Under the pieces are notes generated by a model. The model saw only the letters and a program-made list of their open reading frames with translations. It had not been told where the DNA came from and made no database searches. This document shows positions 8,018 through 16,722 of a stretch of 64,000 bases of DNA, piece by piece. Positions within the stretch are counted from its first letter, which is position 1; every line of letters begins with the position of its first letter. The DNA is taken from NCBI RefSeq assembly GCF_003605645.1, contig NZ_QVMU01000011.1:1-64000 (forward strand), in the 5' to 3' direction. The stretch is from Vibrio sinensis. Its GTDB lineage: Bacteria > Pseudomonadota > Gammaproteobacteria > Enterobacterales > Vibrionaceae. A program made the position numbers and the translations under genes.

Positions 8018-9067
8018 ATGAGATACCTAACTTTTATATCTATATTCTTCACATTCAATGCCATTCAGGCTTGGGGGAACTCTCCACCTAGTTTGAATAT
8101 TTATATGTGGGAAGACACCCTCTCTCCCAGTGTCGCGAACGAATGGGAAAAACGTACAAAAACTTCGCTTCAACTCTCTCATTTTGATAATGATGACGAA
8201 CGCAGTTTACTGATGAACCGCAACACCCAACTACCTTTTGATATTGTTGTCCTTGATAACGTTTCTGCAAATATATATGGCCGCTTAGGCTCCTTTATCG
8301 ATCTTTCACAAATAAAAAACCGAAAACACAACGCAGATAAATGGAATCAAGCTTGTGGAGACTACGCTATTCCATACTTTTGGGGGACTGTTGGTATTGT
8401 TTACCGCAAAGACTTTATTCAAAAGCCTCCTACAACTTGGCAAGAGTTTGTTTCACCGCCTGATGATGTTGCGGGACGAATTGGCATGATTAACGACAGT
8501 ATCGAAACGTTCTTACCGCTATTCTATAGTAAAGATATATCCCCCATTTCTGAAGATCCGTCACTAATAGCCCAAACATATCCTGACCTGCTTTCTTTTA
8601 GTGAAAAAGTACTCACTTTTGAATATGCCTTAAGCTATGTACGTAGTCACGATTCGAGCGAGAACTTATGGATGGCCTTAGCTTACAGTGGTGATCAGTA
8701 TTCTCTAAATCGTTATTATGGCTCTGAAAAATGGGCTTATACGTTACCGGATGGGGAAGCTTTTTTATGGGTAGACTGTCTTGCTATCAGTAGCCATTCT
8801 AGCAATATTGCTGCCGCTACTGATTTCATTGAGTATATTTCAGATCCCAAGGTTGCTGCAAAAAATGCAATCGATGTTAAATCTGCAACACCAAATCTAA
8901 GTGCTCTAAAACTACTGCCGAAAACGTATCTAGATGATGCATCATTGTTCCCCGCTCCCTCTGTGATGGAGAATGGACAAATTGATACGGAACTCTCAGC
9001 CACAAGTATTAGCCTACGAGCTAAGGTAATAAATAGTATTTTGAAACGTCATGAAGCTCAACACTAG
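8018..9067 (+). CDS. nspS: Periplasmic polyamine sensor NspS (PotD-like)
   Basis: 349-residue periplasmic binding protein of the PotD/PotF spermidine-binding fold. An N-terminal signal peptide (hydrophobic to about residue 20, cleavage near NAIQA/WG) is followed by SLNIYMWEDTLSP, the usual start of the family's mature domain. No ABC permease or ATPase is nearby. Instead it overlaps mbaA by 17 bp, the arrangement of V. cholerae nspS-mbaA. There NspS senses norspermidine versus spermidine in the periplasm and signals to MbaA rather than importing polyamines. Function here rests on this pairing and synteny (pheA upstream, yjjX downstream). Confidence 0.9.
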   Translation: MRYLTFISIFFTFNAIQAWGNSPPSLNIYMWEDTLSPSVANEWEKRTKTSLQLSHFDNDDERSLLMNRNTQLPFDIVVLDNVSANIYGRLGSFIDLSQIKNRKHNADKWNQACGDYAIPYFWGTVGIVYRKDFIQKPPTTWQEFVSPPDDVAGRIGMINDSIETFLPLFYSKDISPISEDPSLIAQTYPDLLSFSEKVLTFEYALSYVRSHDSSENLWMALAYSGDQYSLNRYYGSEKWAYTLPDGEAFLWVDCLAISSHSSNIAAATDFIEYISDPKVAAKNAIDVKSATPNLSALKLLPKTYLDDASLFPAPSVMENGQIDTELSATSISLRAKVINSILKRHEAQH

Positions 9068-11396
9068 AGTCTTACTGCTCGTTGCTCCTGTGATCATTCT
9101 CAGTGCAGCGCTATCCAGTTACAGCATATACCATAGCCAAAAAGACGCTTTAATAAAGCGGGAAAATAGCTACCTGCAACTTACTATGGAAAAGCTTGCC
9201 GGACACTTTCGTCAAACCTCCTCTCTGATAAATAGCTATACACTAACCTTGACGCAAAGCGATATTATTCGCCACTATCTTTCCCAGCAAGAAAATCCAT
9301 TCCGAGAGCTTGAGTTACTGGAAAACTTACAGCAGACAATTTCATCTCTGCAATCTTCAGAACACGATGATATCGCCGTTGCGCTACTCGATGAAAACAC
9401 AGATCCCCTTTTTTTTGCCAATAGTGAAAGTGATCCATTCGCCCAACTAGACGAAAAAGTCCTCAACCACGTACGTGAAACATATCACTCAAGTAGTCAG
9501 CGCACTCACACAGGTTTTGCCAAGAATGAGCAAGGGCAAAGTATATTGATTCGTTACAAAGTCCTTGACCAAAATACCTTGATGTCTCCTCTTAGCTATA
9601 ACAAAGATCAGATATTTTTTGTTGTTGTTTACTTATCAATGCATCAGTTCGATCAACAGAAACACATTGTAGAATTTGATAATGACAGCAGCATATTTTT
9701 TACCGATCACCCGGTAATTCGTAGTGGACTGACTCAATCCGTTGAACTAATTCCACACCTTTACGCAACATTAGATCCAGCACAATACTTACTGACAGAA
9801 AAGCTCAAGAAGATAGAACAAAAACTCATTTTCTCGTTTGGTGGGTCGTCTATTCTTACTGTGACATTATTACTCTTCCTATTATATCGACACGTGATTC
9901 GTCCTATATCAAAACTCGATCAACAACTTCATGACGTTGAACAACAAAAACGACACAACATTGAACGACTAAATAGCAAAGATGAAATTGGCCGTTTATC
10001 TTATCGTTTCTACGACATGTACAAAGAGCTCAATTCCAGTTATCAAAAAACCAAGGCGATGGCAGAAAATGACCATTTAACTCAACTGGCTAATCGCTAT
10101 CAGTTTCAGGTCTATGTAGAACGTACTCTCAGCAATAAAATAGAGACACCTTATGCTTGGATTCTCTATATCGACCTAGATAATTTTAAGTATGTAAATG
10201 ACAAATATGGTCATCACTTAGGTGACTCTCTACTCGTCAATTTTGCTGAACATATACGTTCTCTATGCGAAGGTTATAAACGTAAGCACCAAATAAAATG
10301 TTTAGCTTCTCGCTTATCAGGCGATGAGTTTGCCATTTTCATTGCTTCATCAAGTAACAATTCGCGAGCTGAAACTTTAGCTTATGAAATCCTCGATTTG
10401 ATGCAGCGAAATAACGATTCACCATTGGGTAACCTCCCTATTACTGCAAGTATTGGAATTGCTTCGTATCCTAGTGACGGTGACAATCTAGCAAAGCTTT
10501 TGTCTAATGCAGATACCGCCATGTATCAAGCAAAGCGTGCGGGGAAAAACCAAGTCGCACACTACTCCGAAGAACTTGATCAAACGGTACGACGTAGAAC
10601 TCAGATAGAAAGAGCGTTACGTAGTGGCGAATTTGACGATGAATTTTCACTAAAATACCAACCTTATTATGATCGTTCTGGTAAGAACATGATTGGCGTG
10701 GAAGCACTTTTACGCTGGAATTCTCCGAAACTTGGCACTGTCACTCCAAGTGAGTTTATTCCAATTTCAGAGCAGACTGGATTGTTTGGGGATATTGACC
10801 GATGGGTAATAGAACGAGCATTTAAAGATTTCTTTACGATTCAAGCCGCCTTTAATCAAGATATTCAGTTGTCGATAAACCTCTCTTCTGCTGAGCTCGA
10901 TTCAACGTTATTAGCAAAATTCATCGGTGAAATGGCTGATACATATAAAGTGACCCCAAGCTTAGTGGACTTTGAAATCACAGAGACATTTGCCACTGAC
11001 TCTCAAAGCTACTCCTTACTCCATGAGCTATCCTTAATGGGGTTCAAATTGGCTATTGATGATTTTGGTTCAGGCTATACCTCTATCACTCAACTCGTCG
11101 AATATCCGGTACAGAAAATTAAACTAGATCGCGAGTTTTTAGAAACATTAATAAAAACGAATAACCAACAAGTAATTCATCCTCTCGTCGCTTTATGTCA
11201 CTCACAATCAATGACAGTTATTGCTGAGGGAATTGAGTCAAAAGAGATGCATCGATGGCTGGCGGATAGTCAGTGCGATTTAATGCAAGGTTACTACCTT
11301 TCTCCGCCAATGGATGTTAAAACATTGACCAACACCACTCCAATCACCAAAGAGTTTACCTATGTCAGTGAAGAAGGTCGTTGTAGCCTCGCTTAA
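9051..11396 (+). CDS. mbaA: Membrane GGDEF-EAL protein MbaA (c-di-GMP enzyme, NspS partner)
   Basis: 781 residues: transmembrane segment (about 7-27), periplasmic sensor domain (about 30-262), second transmembrane segment (about 263-283), HAMP (about 284-335), GGDEF domain (about 345-505) and EAL domain (about 520-765). The GGDEF signature reads SGDEF, with the first glycine replaced. The EAL domain looks intact: GVEALLRW, NLSSAEL, EITETF, AIDDFGSGY, KLDREF, AEGIES and QGYYLS are all visible. Phosphodiesterase activity is therefore expected, and cyclase activity is possible because the SGDEF form is functional in V. cholerae MbaA. It overlaps nspS by 17 bp and yjjX by 35 bp, indicating one transcript. 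Confidence 0.93.
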   Translation: MKLNTRVLLLVAPVIILSAALSSYSIYHSQKDALIKRENSYLQLTMEKLAGHFRQTSSLINSYTLTLTQSDIIRHYLSQQENPFRELELLENLQQTISSLQSSEHDDIAVALLDENTDPLFFANSESDPFAQLDEKVLNHVRETYHSSSQRTHTGFAKNEQGQSILIRYKVLDQNTLMSPLSYNKDQIFFVVVYLSMHQFDQQKHIVEFDNDSSIFFTDHPVIRSGLTQSVELIPHLYATLDPAQYLLTEKLKKIEQKLIFSFGGSSILTVTLLLFLLYRHVIRPISKLDQQLHDVEQQKRHNIERLNSKDEIGRLSYRFYDMYKELNSSYQKTKAMAENDHLTQLANRYQFQVYVERTLSNKIETPYAWILYIDLDNFKYVNDKYGHHLGDSLLVNFAEHIRSLCEGYKRKHQIKCLASRLSGDEFAIFIASSSNNSRAETLAYEILDLMQRNNDSPLGNLPITASIGIASYPSDGDNLAKLLSNADTAMYQAKRAGKNQVAHYSEELDQTVRRRTQIERALRSGEFDDEFSLKYQPYYDRSGKNMIGVEALLRWNSPKLGTVTPSEFIPISEQTGLFGDIDRWVIERAFKDFFTIQAAFNQDIQLSINLSSAELDSTLLAKFIGEMADTYKVTPSLVDFEITETFATDSQSYSLLHELSLMGFKLAIDDFGSGYTSITQLVEYPVQKIKLDREFLETLIKTNNQQVIHPLVALCHSQSMTVIAEGIESKEMHRWLADSQCDLMQGYYLSPPMDVKTLTNTTPITKEFTYVSEEGRCSLA

Positions 11397-11895
11397 TCCA
11401 GCAAAAATATCTGCCGTTGAAAGTGCTTTTGTCGTCGCATTCCCAAACCAGAAATTTGAGTTCGTAGGTATTAACGTACCAAGTGAAGTCAATGATCAAC
11501 CAATGAGCGATAACGAAACTCATCAAGGTGCCCTCAATCGCGTCAGAAATGCCAAACAAGTAGAAAAAAATGCCGAGTTTTATGTTGGCCTAGAGGCGGG
11601 AATTGAAAACGGTGTCACATTCGCATGGATGGTCATTGAATCTTTCACACAAAGAGGGGAATCACGAAGTGCAAGTCTTATGCTTCCACCGATCGTCTTA
11701 GATAAATTGAATAGTCAAAATGAGTTGGGCGATGTTATGGATGAAGTATTCCATACCGATAACATCAAACAGAAAGGTGGCGCAATTGGTCTATTAACAC
11801 AACATCAACTAAGTCGCAGCTCTGTGTATCACCAAGCGTTGATCTTAGCTTTGATTCCGTTTACGAATCCAGCACACTTCCCTCGCAATATTTGA
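11362..11895 (+). CDS. yjjX: Inosine/xanthosine triphosphatase (YjjX / NTPase family)
   Basis: 177 residues. Removes non-canonical ITP and XTP from the nucleotide pool. The N-terminal VVVASLNPAKISAVESAF and the central YVGLEAGIE and GGAIGLLT motifs are characteristic of YjjX; VC0702, the V. cholerae ortholog, has a solved structure. The gene begins inside the 3' end of mbaA (35-bp overlap), so it is translated from the nspS-mbaA transcript. There is no obvious functional link to polyamine sensing. A bidirectional terminator at 11931-11966 separates it from convergent trpR. Confidence 0.93.
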   Translation: MSVKKVVVASLNPAKISAVESAFVVAFPNQKFEFVGINVPSEVNDQPMSDNETHQGALNRVRNAKQVEKNAEFYVGLEAGIENGVTFAWMVIESFTQRGESRSASLMLPPIVLDKLNSQNELGDVMDEVFHTDNIKQKGGAIGLLTQHQLSRSSVYHQALILALIPFTNPAHFPRNI

Positions 11896-11930
11896 TTAAG
11901 CGTCAATCTCCACATAAATACTCTCTGCAC

Positions 11931-11966
11931 AAAATAAAAAGGTGTCTTTCGACACCTTTTTATTTT
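11931..11966. terminator. Bidirectional terminator between yjjX and trpR
   Basis: A symmetrical stem, AAAAAGGTGTC paired with GACACCTTTTT around TTTC, has A/T tracts on both sides, so it can end transcription from either direction. On the minus strand it overlaps the trpR stop codon (11960-11962). Confidence 0.9.
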
Positions 11967-12250
11967 AACAATTCAGCTATCTCAGCTTTTGCTTCATCAC
12001 TCTTCGATTTAAGTTCATTTGAACCCCGAGTAATTGTTGCAATACCCACACCAAGCATCTGACTAATTTGACGTTGAGACAGATCACCTTTCAGTAACTC
12101 ATGAAAAATATTCACTCGTGCGACTAAAGCTTCACGCTCATCCGGCGTCAGCAACATAGTGAGCAACATTTCATGCTGATCACTATCTATACTTTGTTTA
12201 ATCAGATTCAGGACTTGCTGCCAATCTTTGTAATCAGGTTCCAACGACAT
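11960..12250 (-). CDS. trpR: Trp operon repressor TrpR
   Basis: 96-residue all-helical dimeric repressor; with L-tryptophan it binds operators of trp and related genes. The helix-turn-helix region QRQISQMLGVGIATITR followed by GSNELK is nearly identical to enteric TrpR. The ligand-pocket arginines (ARVNIFHELLKG) are present. It follows slt with an 11-bp gap, the slt-trpR order of E. coli. No convincing trp operator was found upstream of slt in the 258-bp gap before ettA, so autoregulation cannot be claimed here. Confidence 0.96.
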   Translation of the reverse strand: MSLEPDYKDWQQVLNLIKQSIDSDQHEMLLTMLLTPDEREALVARVNIFHELLKGDLSQRQISQMLGVGIATITRGSNELKSKSDEAKAEIAELLK

Positions 12251-12261
12251 TGATCTTTTAC

Positions 12262-14202
12262 CTAATACTTCATATTCATTTCGTTCTTAGTCAAAAATGC
12301 GCCATCAACACCCAGTAACTGACGATAATACGTTTCAAACATCAATATATTTTGAACATATCCACGTGTTTCATTAAATGGTATCGCTTCAATAAACGCA
12401 TACACATCCAGTTTACCTTCGCTTCTAGCTCGCCATCTTTTGACTCGACCAGGGCCAGCATTATACGCAGCCAAAGCAAAAATTCGATTGTTATCGTACT
12501 GCTTCAGTAAGCCTTTCAGATAATGACTACCTATTTCAATATTCTTACCAACATCATACAGCTGTTGCGTACCCTGATAACTCAGCTGGTATTTTTTCGC
12601 CGTGTATTTGGCCGTCGCAGGCATGATCTGCATAAGACCTCTCGCTCCGACTGGTGACATTGCCTCAACATCCATCGCGCTCTCTTGACGAGCTAAAGAC
12701 ATCAAAGTCACTGGATCAATATCGTGCTTCTCACCATAGAAGTTAAACCACCAGCGATGTGCCATTGGAAACCTCAAAGATAAGTTATCCCACATTTTAG
12801 CTTTGATTGTTGCGGTCACAGTCAAGTTATGCCAACGCTGAGAAGAAGCATAGGCTGCTAACATGGCTTGCTCATTTTTATTAACCCGTGATAGTAACCA
12901 ACGCCACTCACTCTTGGCCGCCGCAATTTTATCCCGAGCAACAAGTTCATCAATACGTTCAAGACTTTGACGATATGGGTTTATTACAGAGCTATCCAAT
13001 TTAATTCCACTAGTGGAATATGCAACCGGCCTCTCAAGCTCTTTCGCGGCAGCTACGCTATAAAAATTTCGTTGTCCAAGAATGCTTTCAAGCCTTTTAC
13101 TCGCTTGTTTTGCCTTTCCTTGAGCCATTTCACTACGAGCAAGCCAATACTGCCAACGACTTGAGTTCTTGGACTCTTCAGGCAATTGTTCAATCCAACG
13201 AGCAATATCATTCCAATCTGCATTCTGAATCGACAAACGCACACGACGCTCAATTAATGCGATATTTTGAGATGTCGATATCTGTTTATCTCGCCATAGA
13301 GCCAATGAGTCTGAATCGGTATTGATAAAACGAAATGCGATGTAATCAGCTAGCTCTTGCCTTTGTGCTTGAGACATCTTTTGTGCTTTAACGACAGTTG
13401 AAAGCACATTTTTTGCTTTTTCAGGGCTTTTTCGCGCTAACTTCTTTAGCGCAAGAACACTTTGTTGTTGATAAAAATCATTGGCTTTATGTCGGCTCGC
13501 AAACTTAGCCACTTTTTCAGGGCTATCAAACAGTGCTTTCATTTCTTTCGCTTGTGTTTGAGCGGTTTTACTTTGAAGTTGCTTACTTAAATAGCTAAGT
13601 ATTGCACCATTGCGAGCTTCAAAAGCGAGCAGCATTCTATCCAATACTAAAGTGTCGGTTCGTAATCCAGCCTTAGACCATTGTTCGAATAGAGGATCGC
13701 ACGCTTGTGAAACACTATTTCCTGACAACCACAACTTTTCAGCACCTTGATAAGCGATTTTACTCTGTCCTTGCTGTGCATAAGCGTTGTAATAATGACA
13801 TTGATACGCTTCTCCTCTTGGCTCTTCCTGCTGAAAACGGAGAATATCCCCCCAATTGCCTTGTCGAGCTAAGCTACTAATATAAGGAGCGGAGATACGT
13901 GAGGAGAACGGTAACTCAGCATATGTATCGATGAACTGAGAAACTTGCTTTGGCTGCTTGCTGCCTAGTTCATGTTTAAATAATCGATAATCAATATAAG
14001 GCGCTAATGGATAGCCATTTAACTGCGTCCGAAGCTTGCTCGCCTGAGCGTATTTTCTTTCATCCAGTAATTGCTGTGCTTTATCATAAACTTGACGTTG
14101 TTCTTTAAGATCTTGCGCGATAGCGTAATTGGTCACTCCAATACCACTCCATAAAGCAGTACATATCCAAAGCGAACGCATTGTGGAAAGCGTTTGTTTC
14201 AT
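12262..14202 (-). CDS. slt: Soluble lytic murein transglycosylase Slt
   Basis: 646-residue periplasmic enzyme (signal peptide to about residue 30, ending YAIA/QD). Cleaves the MurNAc-GlcNAc bond of peptidoglycan to give 1,6-anhydro-MurNAc products. A long alpha-superhelical U/L region (about 40-440) is followed by the goose-lysozyme-like SLT domain with catalytic glutamate 507 in ARQESAM, then GARGLMQIMPATA and ALAAYNAGPGRVKRW. Length matches the E. coli Slt70 class. Its anhydro products are the substrates of nagZ and anmK found later in this window. It is co-transcribed with trpR. Confidence 0.97.
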   Translation of the reverse strand: MKQTLSTMRSLWICTALWSGIGVTNYAIAQDLKEQRQVYDKAQQLLDERKYAQASKLRTQLNGYPLAPYIDYRLFKHELGSKQPKQVSQFIDTYAELPFSSRISAPYISSLARQGNWGDILRFQQEEPRGEAYQCHYYNAYAQQGQSKIAYQGAEKLWLSGNSVSQACDPLFEQWSKAGLRTDTLVLDRMLLAFEARNGAILSYLSKQLQSKTAQTQAKEMKALFDSPEKVAKFASRHKANDFYQQQSVLALKKLARKSPEKAKNVLSTVVKAQKMSQAQRQELADYIAFRFINTDSDSLALWRDKQISTSQNIALIERRVRLSIQNADWNDIARWIEQLPEESKNSSRWQYWLARSEMAQGKAKQASKRLESILGQRNFYSVAAAKELERPVAYSTSGIKLDSSVINPYRQSLERIDELVARDKIAAAKSEWRWLLSRVNKNEQAMLAAYASSQRWHNLTVTATIKAKMWDNLSLRFPMAHRWWFNFYGEKHDIDPVTLMSLARQESAMDVEAMSPVGARGLMQIMPATAKYTAKKYQLSYQGTQQLYDVGKNIEIGSHYLKGLLKQYDNNRIFALAAYNAGPGRVKRWRARSEGKLDVYAFIEAIPFNETRGYVQNILMFETYYRQLLGVDGAFLTKNEMNMKY

Positions 14203-14460
14203 GTGGTCTCGTCCTAATGAGAGTAACTATCTGTCTTTATTAACTCTTATTCTAAATACAACTGTAAATAGAACAGATGGAAATAATAATGAATCCATAT
14301 AAGTGTGACACAAAATAGTTTTCTCGTTAGATATTTGAACAAAGATCAAACTCAAGGAAATAAGGATGCTATCTGTAACACACTAAATCTAGTAACAAAG
14401 CTTTTAGTCTTGGTATAAAATAAGCGATTAACTGAGCTGAACATTTAGGAACGATCGGCA

Positions 14461-16128
14461 ATGGCTGAATACGTATATACCATGTCGCGGGTGAGCAAAG
14501 TTGTGCCACCTAAGCGTCAAATTCTTAAAGATATTTCTCTGAGCTTCTTCCCTGGTGCAAAAATCGGTGTTCTCGGTCTAAATGGCTCGGGTAAATCGAC
14601 TCTGCTACGCATCATGGCGGGTATCGATAAAGATATCGATGGCGAAGCTCGAGCGCAACCGGGTCTTAACGTGGGCTATCTACCGCAAGAACCTATTCTT
14701 GACGAGTCAAAAACTGTTCGCGAAATCGTTGAAGAAGCGGTATCAGACGTTGCTGGTGCACTAAAACGCTTAGACCAAGTATACGCAGAATATGCTGAAG
14801 AGAACGCTGACTTTGATGCATTAGCAAAAGAGCAAGGCGAGTTAGAGGCTCTGATTCAAGCCAAAGATGGTCACAATCTAGAAACAGCTCTAGAGCGTGC
14901 AGCAAACGCGCTACGTCTACCTGAGTGGGACGCGAAGATTGAACTCCTATCGGGTGGTGAACGTCGTCGTGTGGCTATCTGTCGACTGCTTTTAGAAAAA
15001 CCAGATATGCTGTTGCTCGATGAACCGACCAACCACTTGGATGCAGAATCTGTTGCTTGGCTTGAGCACTTCCTTGTTGATTACAGTGGTACTGTTGTAG
15101 CAATTACCCACGACCGTTACTTCCTAGACAATGCTGCTGGCTGGATTCTAGAACTTGACCGTGGTGAGGGTATTCCATGGCAAGGTAACTACACATCTTG
15201 GCTAGAACAAAAAGATGAGCGCTTAAAGCAAGAAAAAGCGGGCGAAAGCGCACGTCAAAAGACCATTGAAAAAGAACTTGAATGGGTTCGTCAAAATCCT
15301 AAAGGTCGCCAAGCGAAGTCTAAAGCTCGTATGGCTCGCTTTGAAGAACTGACAACGGGTCAATACCAAAAACGTAATGAAACAAATGAGTTGTTCATTC
15401 CGCCAGGTGACCGTTTAGGTGATAAGGTTCTTGAAGTTAAAAACCTAACCAAATCGTTCGGTGATCGTGTCCTGATTGATAACCTATCTTTCAGTATGCC
15501 AAAAGGTGCGATTGTCGGTATCGTTGGTGCAAACGGCGCAGGTAAATCAACCCTATTTAAGATGTTAAGTGGTGCAGAACAACCTGATTCAGGTACTGTT
15601 GAACTAGGTGAAACTGTAAAACTAGCCTCTGTTGATCAGTTCCGCGATAGCATGGACGATAAAAAAACAGTATTCCAAGAGATTTCTGAAGGCGCTGATA
15701 TCATTAAGATCAACAACTTCGAAATCCCAGCTCGTGCTTACTGTTCTCGTTTCAACTTCAAAGGCAACGACCAACAAAAGATCATTGGTGATCTTTCTGG
15801 TGGTGAACGTAACCGTGTCCACCTTGCGAAACTACTTAAAGCAGGCGGCAACGTATTACTACTTGATGAACCAACCAATGACCTTGACGTAGAAACACTT
15901 CGTGCATTAGAAGAAGCGCTACTTGAATTCCCGGGTTGTGCCATGGTTATTTCGCACGACCGTTGGTTCTTGGACCGTATTGCAACTCACATTCTAGATT
16001 ACCGCGATGAAGGTCAAGTTAACTTCTACGAAGGTAACTACACTGAGTACATGGACTGGTTGAAGAAGACGCTTGGTCCTGAAGCTGCAGAACCACACCG
16101 CATCAAATACAAGCGTATTTCTAAATAA
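14461..16128 (+). CDS. ettA: Energy-dependent translational throttle protein EttA (ABC-F)
   Basis: 555-residue cytoplasmic ABC-F protein without membrane segments. It binds the ribosomal E site and gates the first steps of elongation according to the ATP/ADP ratio. Two ABC cassettes are present: Walker A GLNGSGKST (about 39-47) with LSGGERRRVA, and Walker A GANGAGKST (about 356-364) with LSGGERNRVHL. The linker between them carries the P-site tRNA-interaction motif region (about 245-300, rich in K/R/Q). Length equals E. coli EttA (555). It stands alone, divergent from slt, and ends with a strong hairpin at 16190. Confidence 0.97.
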   Translation: MAEYVYTMSRVSKVVPPKRQILKDISLSFFPGAKIGVLGLNGSGKSTLLRIMAGIDKDIDGEARAQPGLNVGYLPQEPILDESKTVREIVEEAVSDVAGALKRLDQVYAEYAEENADFDALAKEQGELEALIQAKDGHNLETALERAANALRLPEWDAKIELLSGGERRRVAICRLLLEKPDMLLLDEPTNHLDAESVAWLEHFLVDYSGTVVAITHDRYFLDNAAGWILELDRGEGIPWQGNYTSWLEQKDERLKQEKAGESARQKTIEKELEWVRQNPKGRQAKSKARMARFEELTTGQYQKRNETNELFIPPGDRLGDKVLEVKNLTKSFGDRVLIDNLSFSMPKGAIVGIVGANGAGKSTLFKMLSGAEQPDSGTVELGETVKLASVDQFRDSMDDKKTVFQEISEGADIIKINNFEIPARAYCSRFNFKGNDQQKIIGDLSGGERNRVHLAKLLKAGGNVLLLDEPTNDLDVETLRALEEALLEFPGCAMVISHDRWFLDRIATHILDYRDEGQVNFYEGNYTEYMDWLKKTLGPEAAEPHRIKYKRISK

Positions 16129-16189
16129 TCGGTTAAGTAACAAAAAAATCTTACCGTTATTATACTTTTTCATTGCTTGTAAATTACTC

Positions 16190-16214
16190 AAAGGCCGCTA
16201 TCATAGCGGCCTTT
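16190..16214 (+). terminator. ettA terminator
   Basis: Perfect 11-bp stem AAAGGCCGCTA / TAGCGGCCTTT with a TCA loop. The T-tract is short. It is about 60 bp past the ettA stop. Confidence 0.75.
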
Positions 16215-16337
16215 ATAGTATACGGTTTAATTGACGCCTAGTTTTCGCAATCCTTGTAGCGATAATTGCGAACAGCTACTCATTGATGTATCTCTTATTC
16301 TGTTAACCTTGTTGAAAATAGATAAGAGAATATTTTT

Positions 16338-16709
16338 ATGATTGAACGACGTCGATTTTCACGCATTGTCTACCAAGCGCCAGCCAGATTGTCTCAAGGC
16401 GATCTTAATATGGTTGCTCATGTAAATGATTTATCGTTGCGGGGCTTATTAATGACCGTAACTGATGCTGACTTATTGTCAGCAGAATCAATCGTCAATG
16501 TAGAATTCACACTGCCAGACAGCGATGTCACGATTCAACTTATCGGTACCGTAATCAACCTCGATGGACATATGTTGCGTATGGCTATTGAGCATATCGA
16601 CATTGATAGCATTGGCCATATCAAACGTCTTGTTGAACTCAATGTTGGCGATAGCCAACTGCTTTACCGTGAAATTGAACATCTGTCAGATCTAGGCGAC
16701 TACAGATAA
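16338..16709 (+). CDS. PilZ-domain c-di-GMP receptor (PlzA-like)
   Basis: 123-residue single-domain PilZ protein. Both c-di-GMP-binding signatures are visible: an RxxxR arginine pair (R5 and R9 in RRRFSR) and D31-L-S-L-R-G36, matching (D/N)xSxxG. It should therefore bind c-di-GMP, but no output domain is attached, so any effect must come through a partner protein. The place between ettA and an M23 peptidase corresponds to the V. cholerae PilZ gene plzA (VC0697); I leave the symbol blank because I know no clear phenotype. The following gene starts 13 bp later, so the two are probably co-transcribed. Confidence 0.88.
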   Translation: MIERRRFSRIVYQAPARLSQGDLNMVAHVNDLSLRGLLMTVTDADLLSAESIVNVEFTLPDSDVTIQLIGTVINLDGHMLRMAIEHIDIDSIGHIKRLVELNVGDSQLLYREIEHLSDLGDYR

Positions 16710-16722
16710 TAATAAATGAGTT

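Noticed and set aside
7900..8091. 63-codon frame overlapping the nspS start
   Set aside because: Out of frame with nspS, no ribosome site, and occupies the structured leader.
13020..13325. Open frame of 101 codons antisense to slt
   Set aside because: Lies wholly within the well-supported slt gene and resembles no family.
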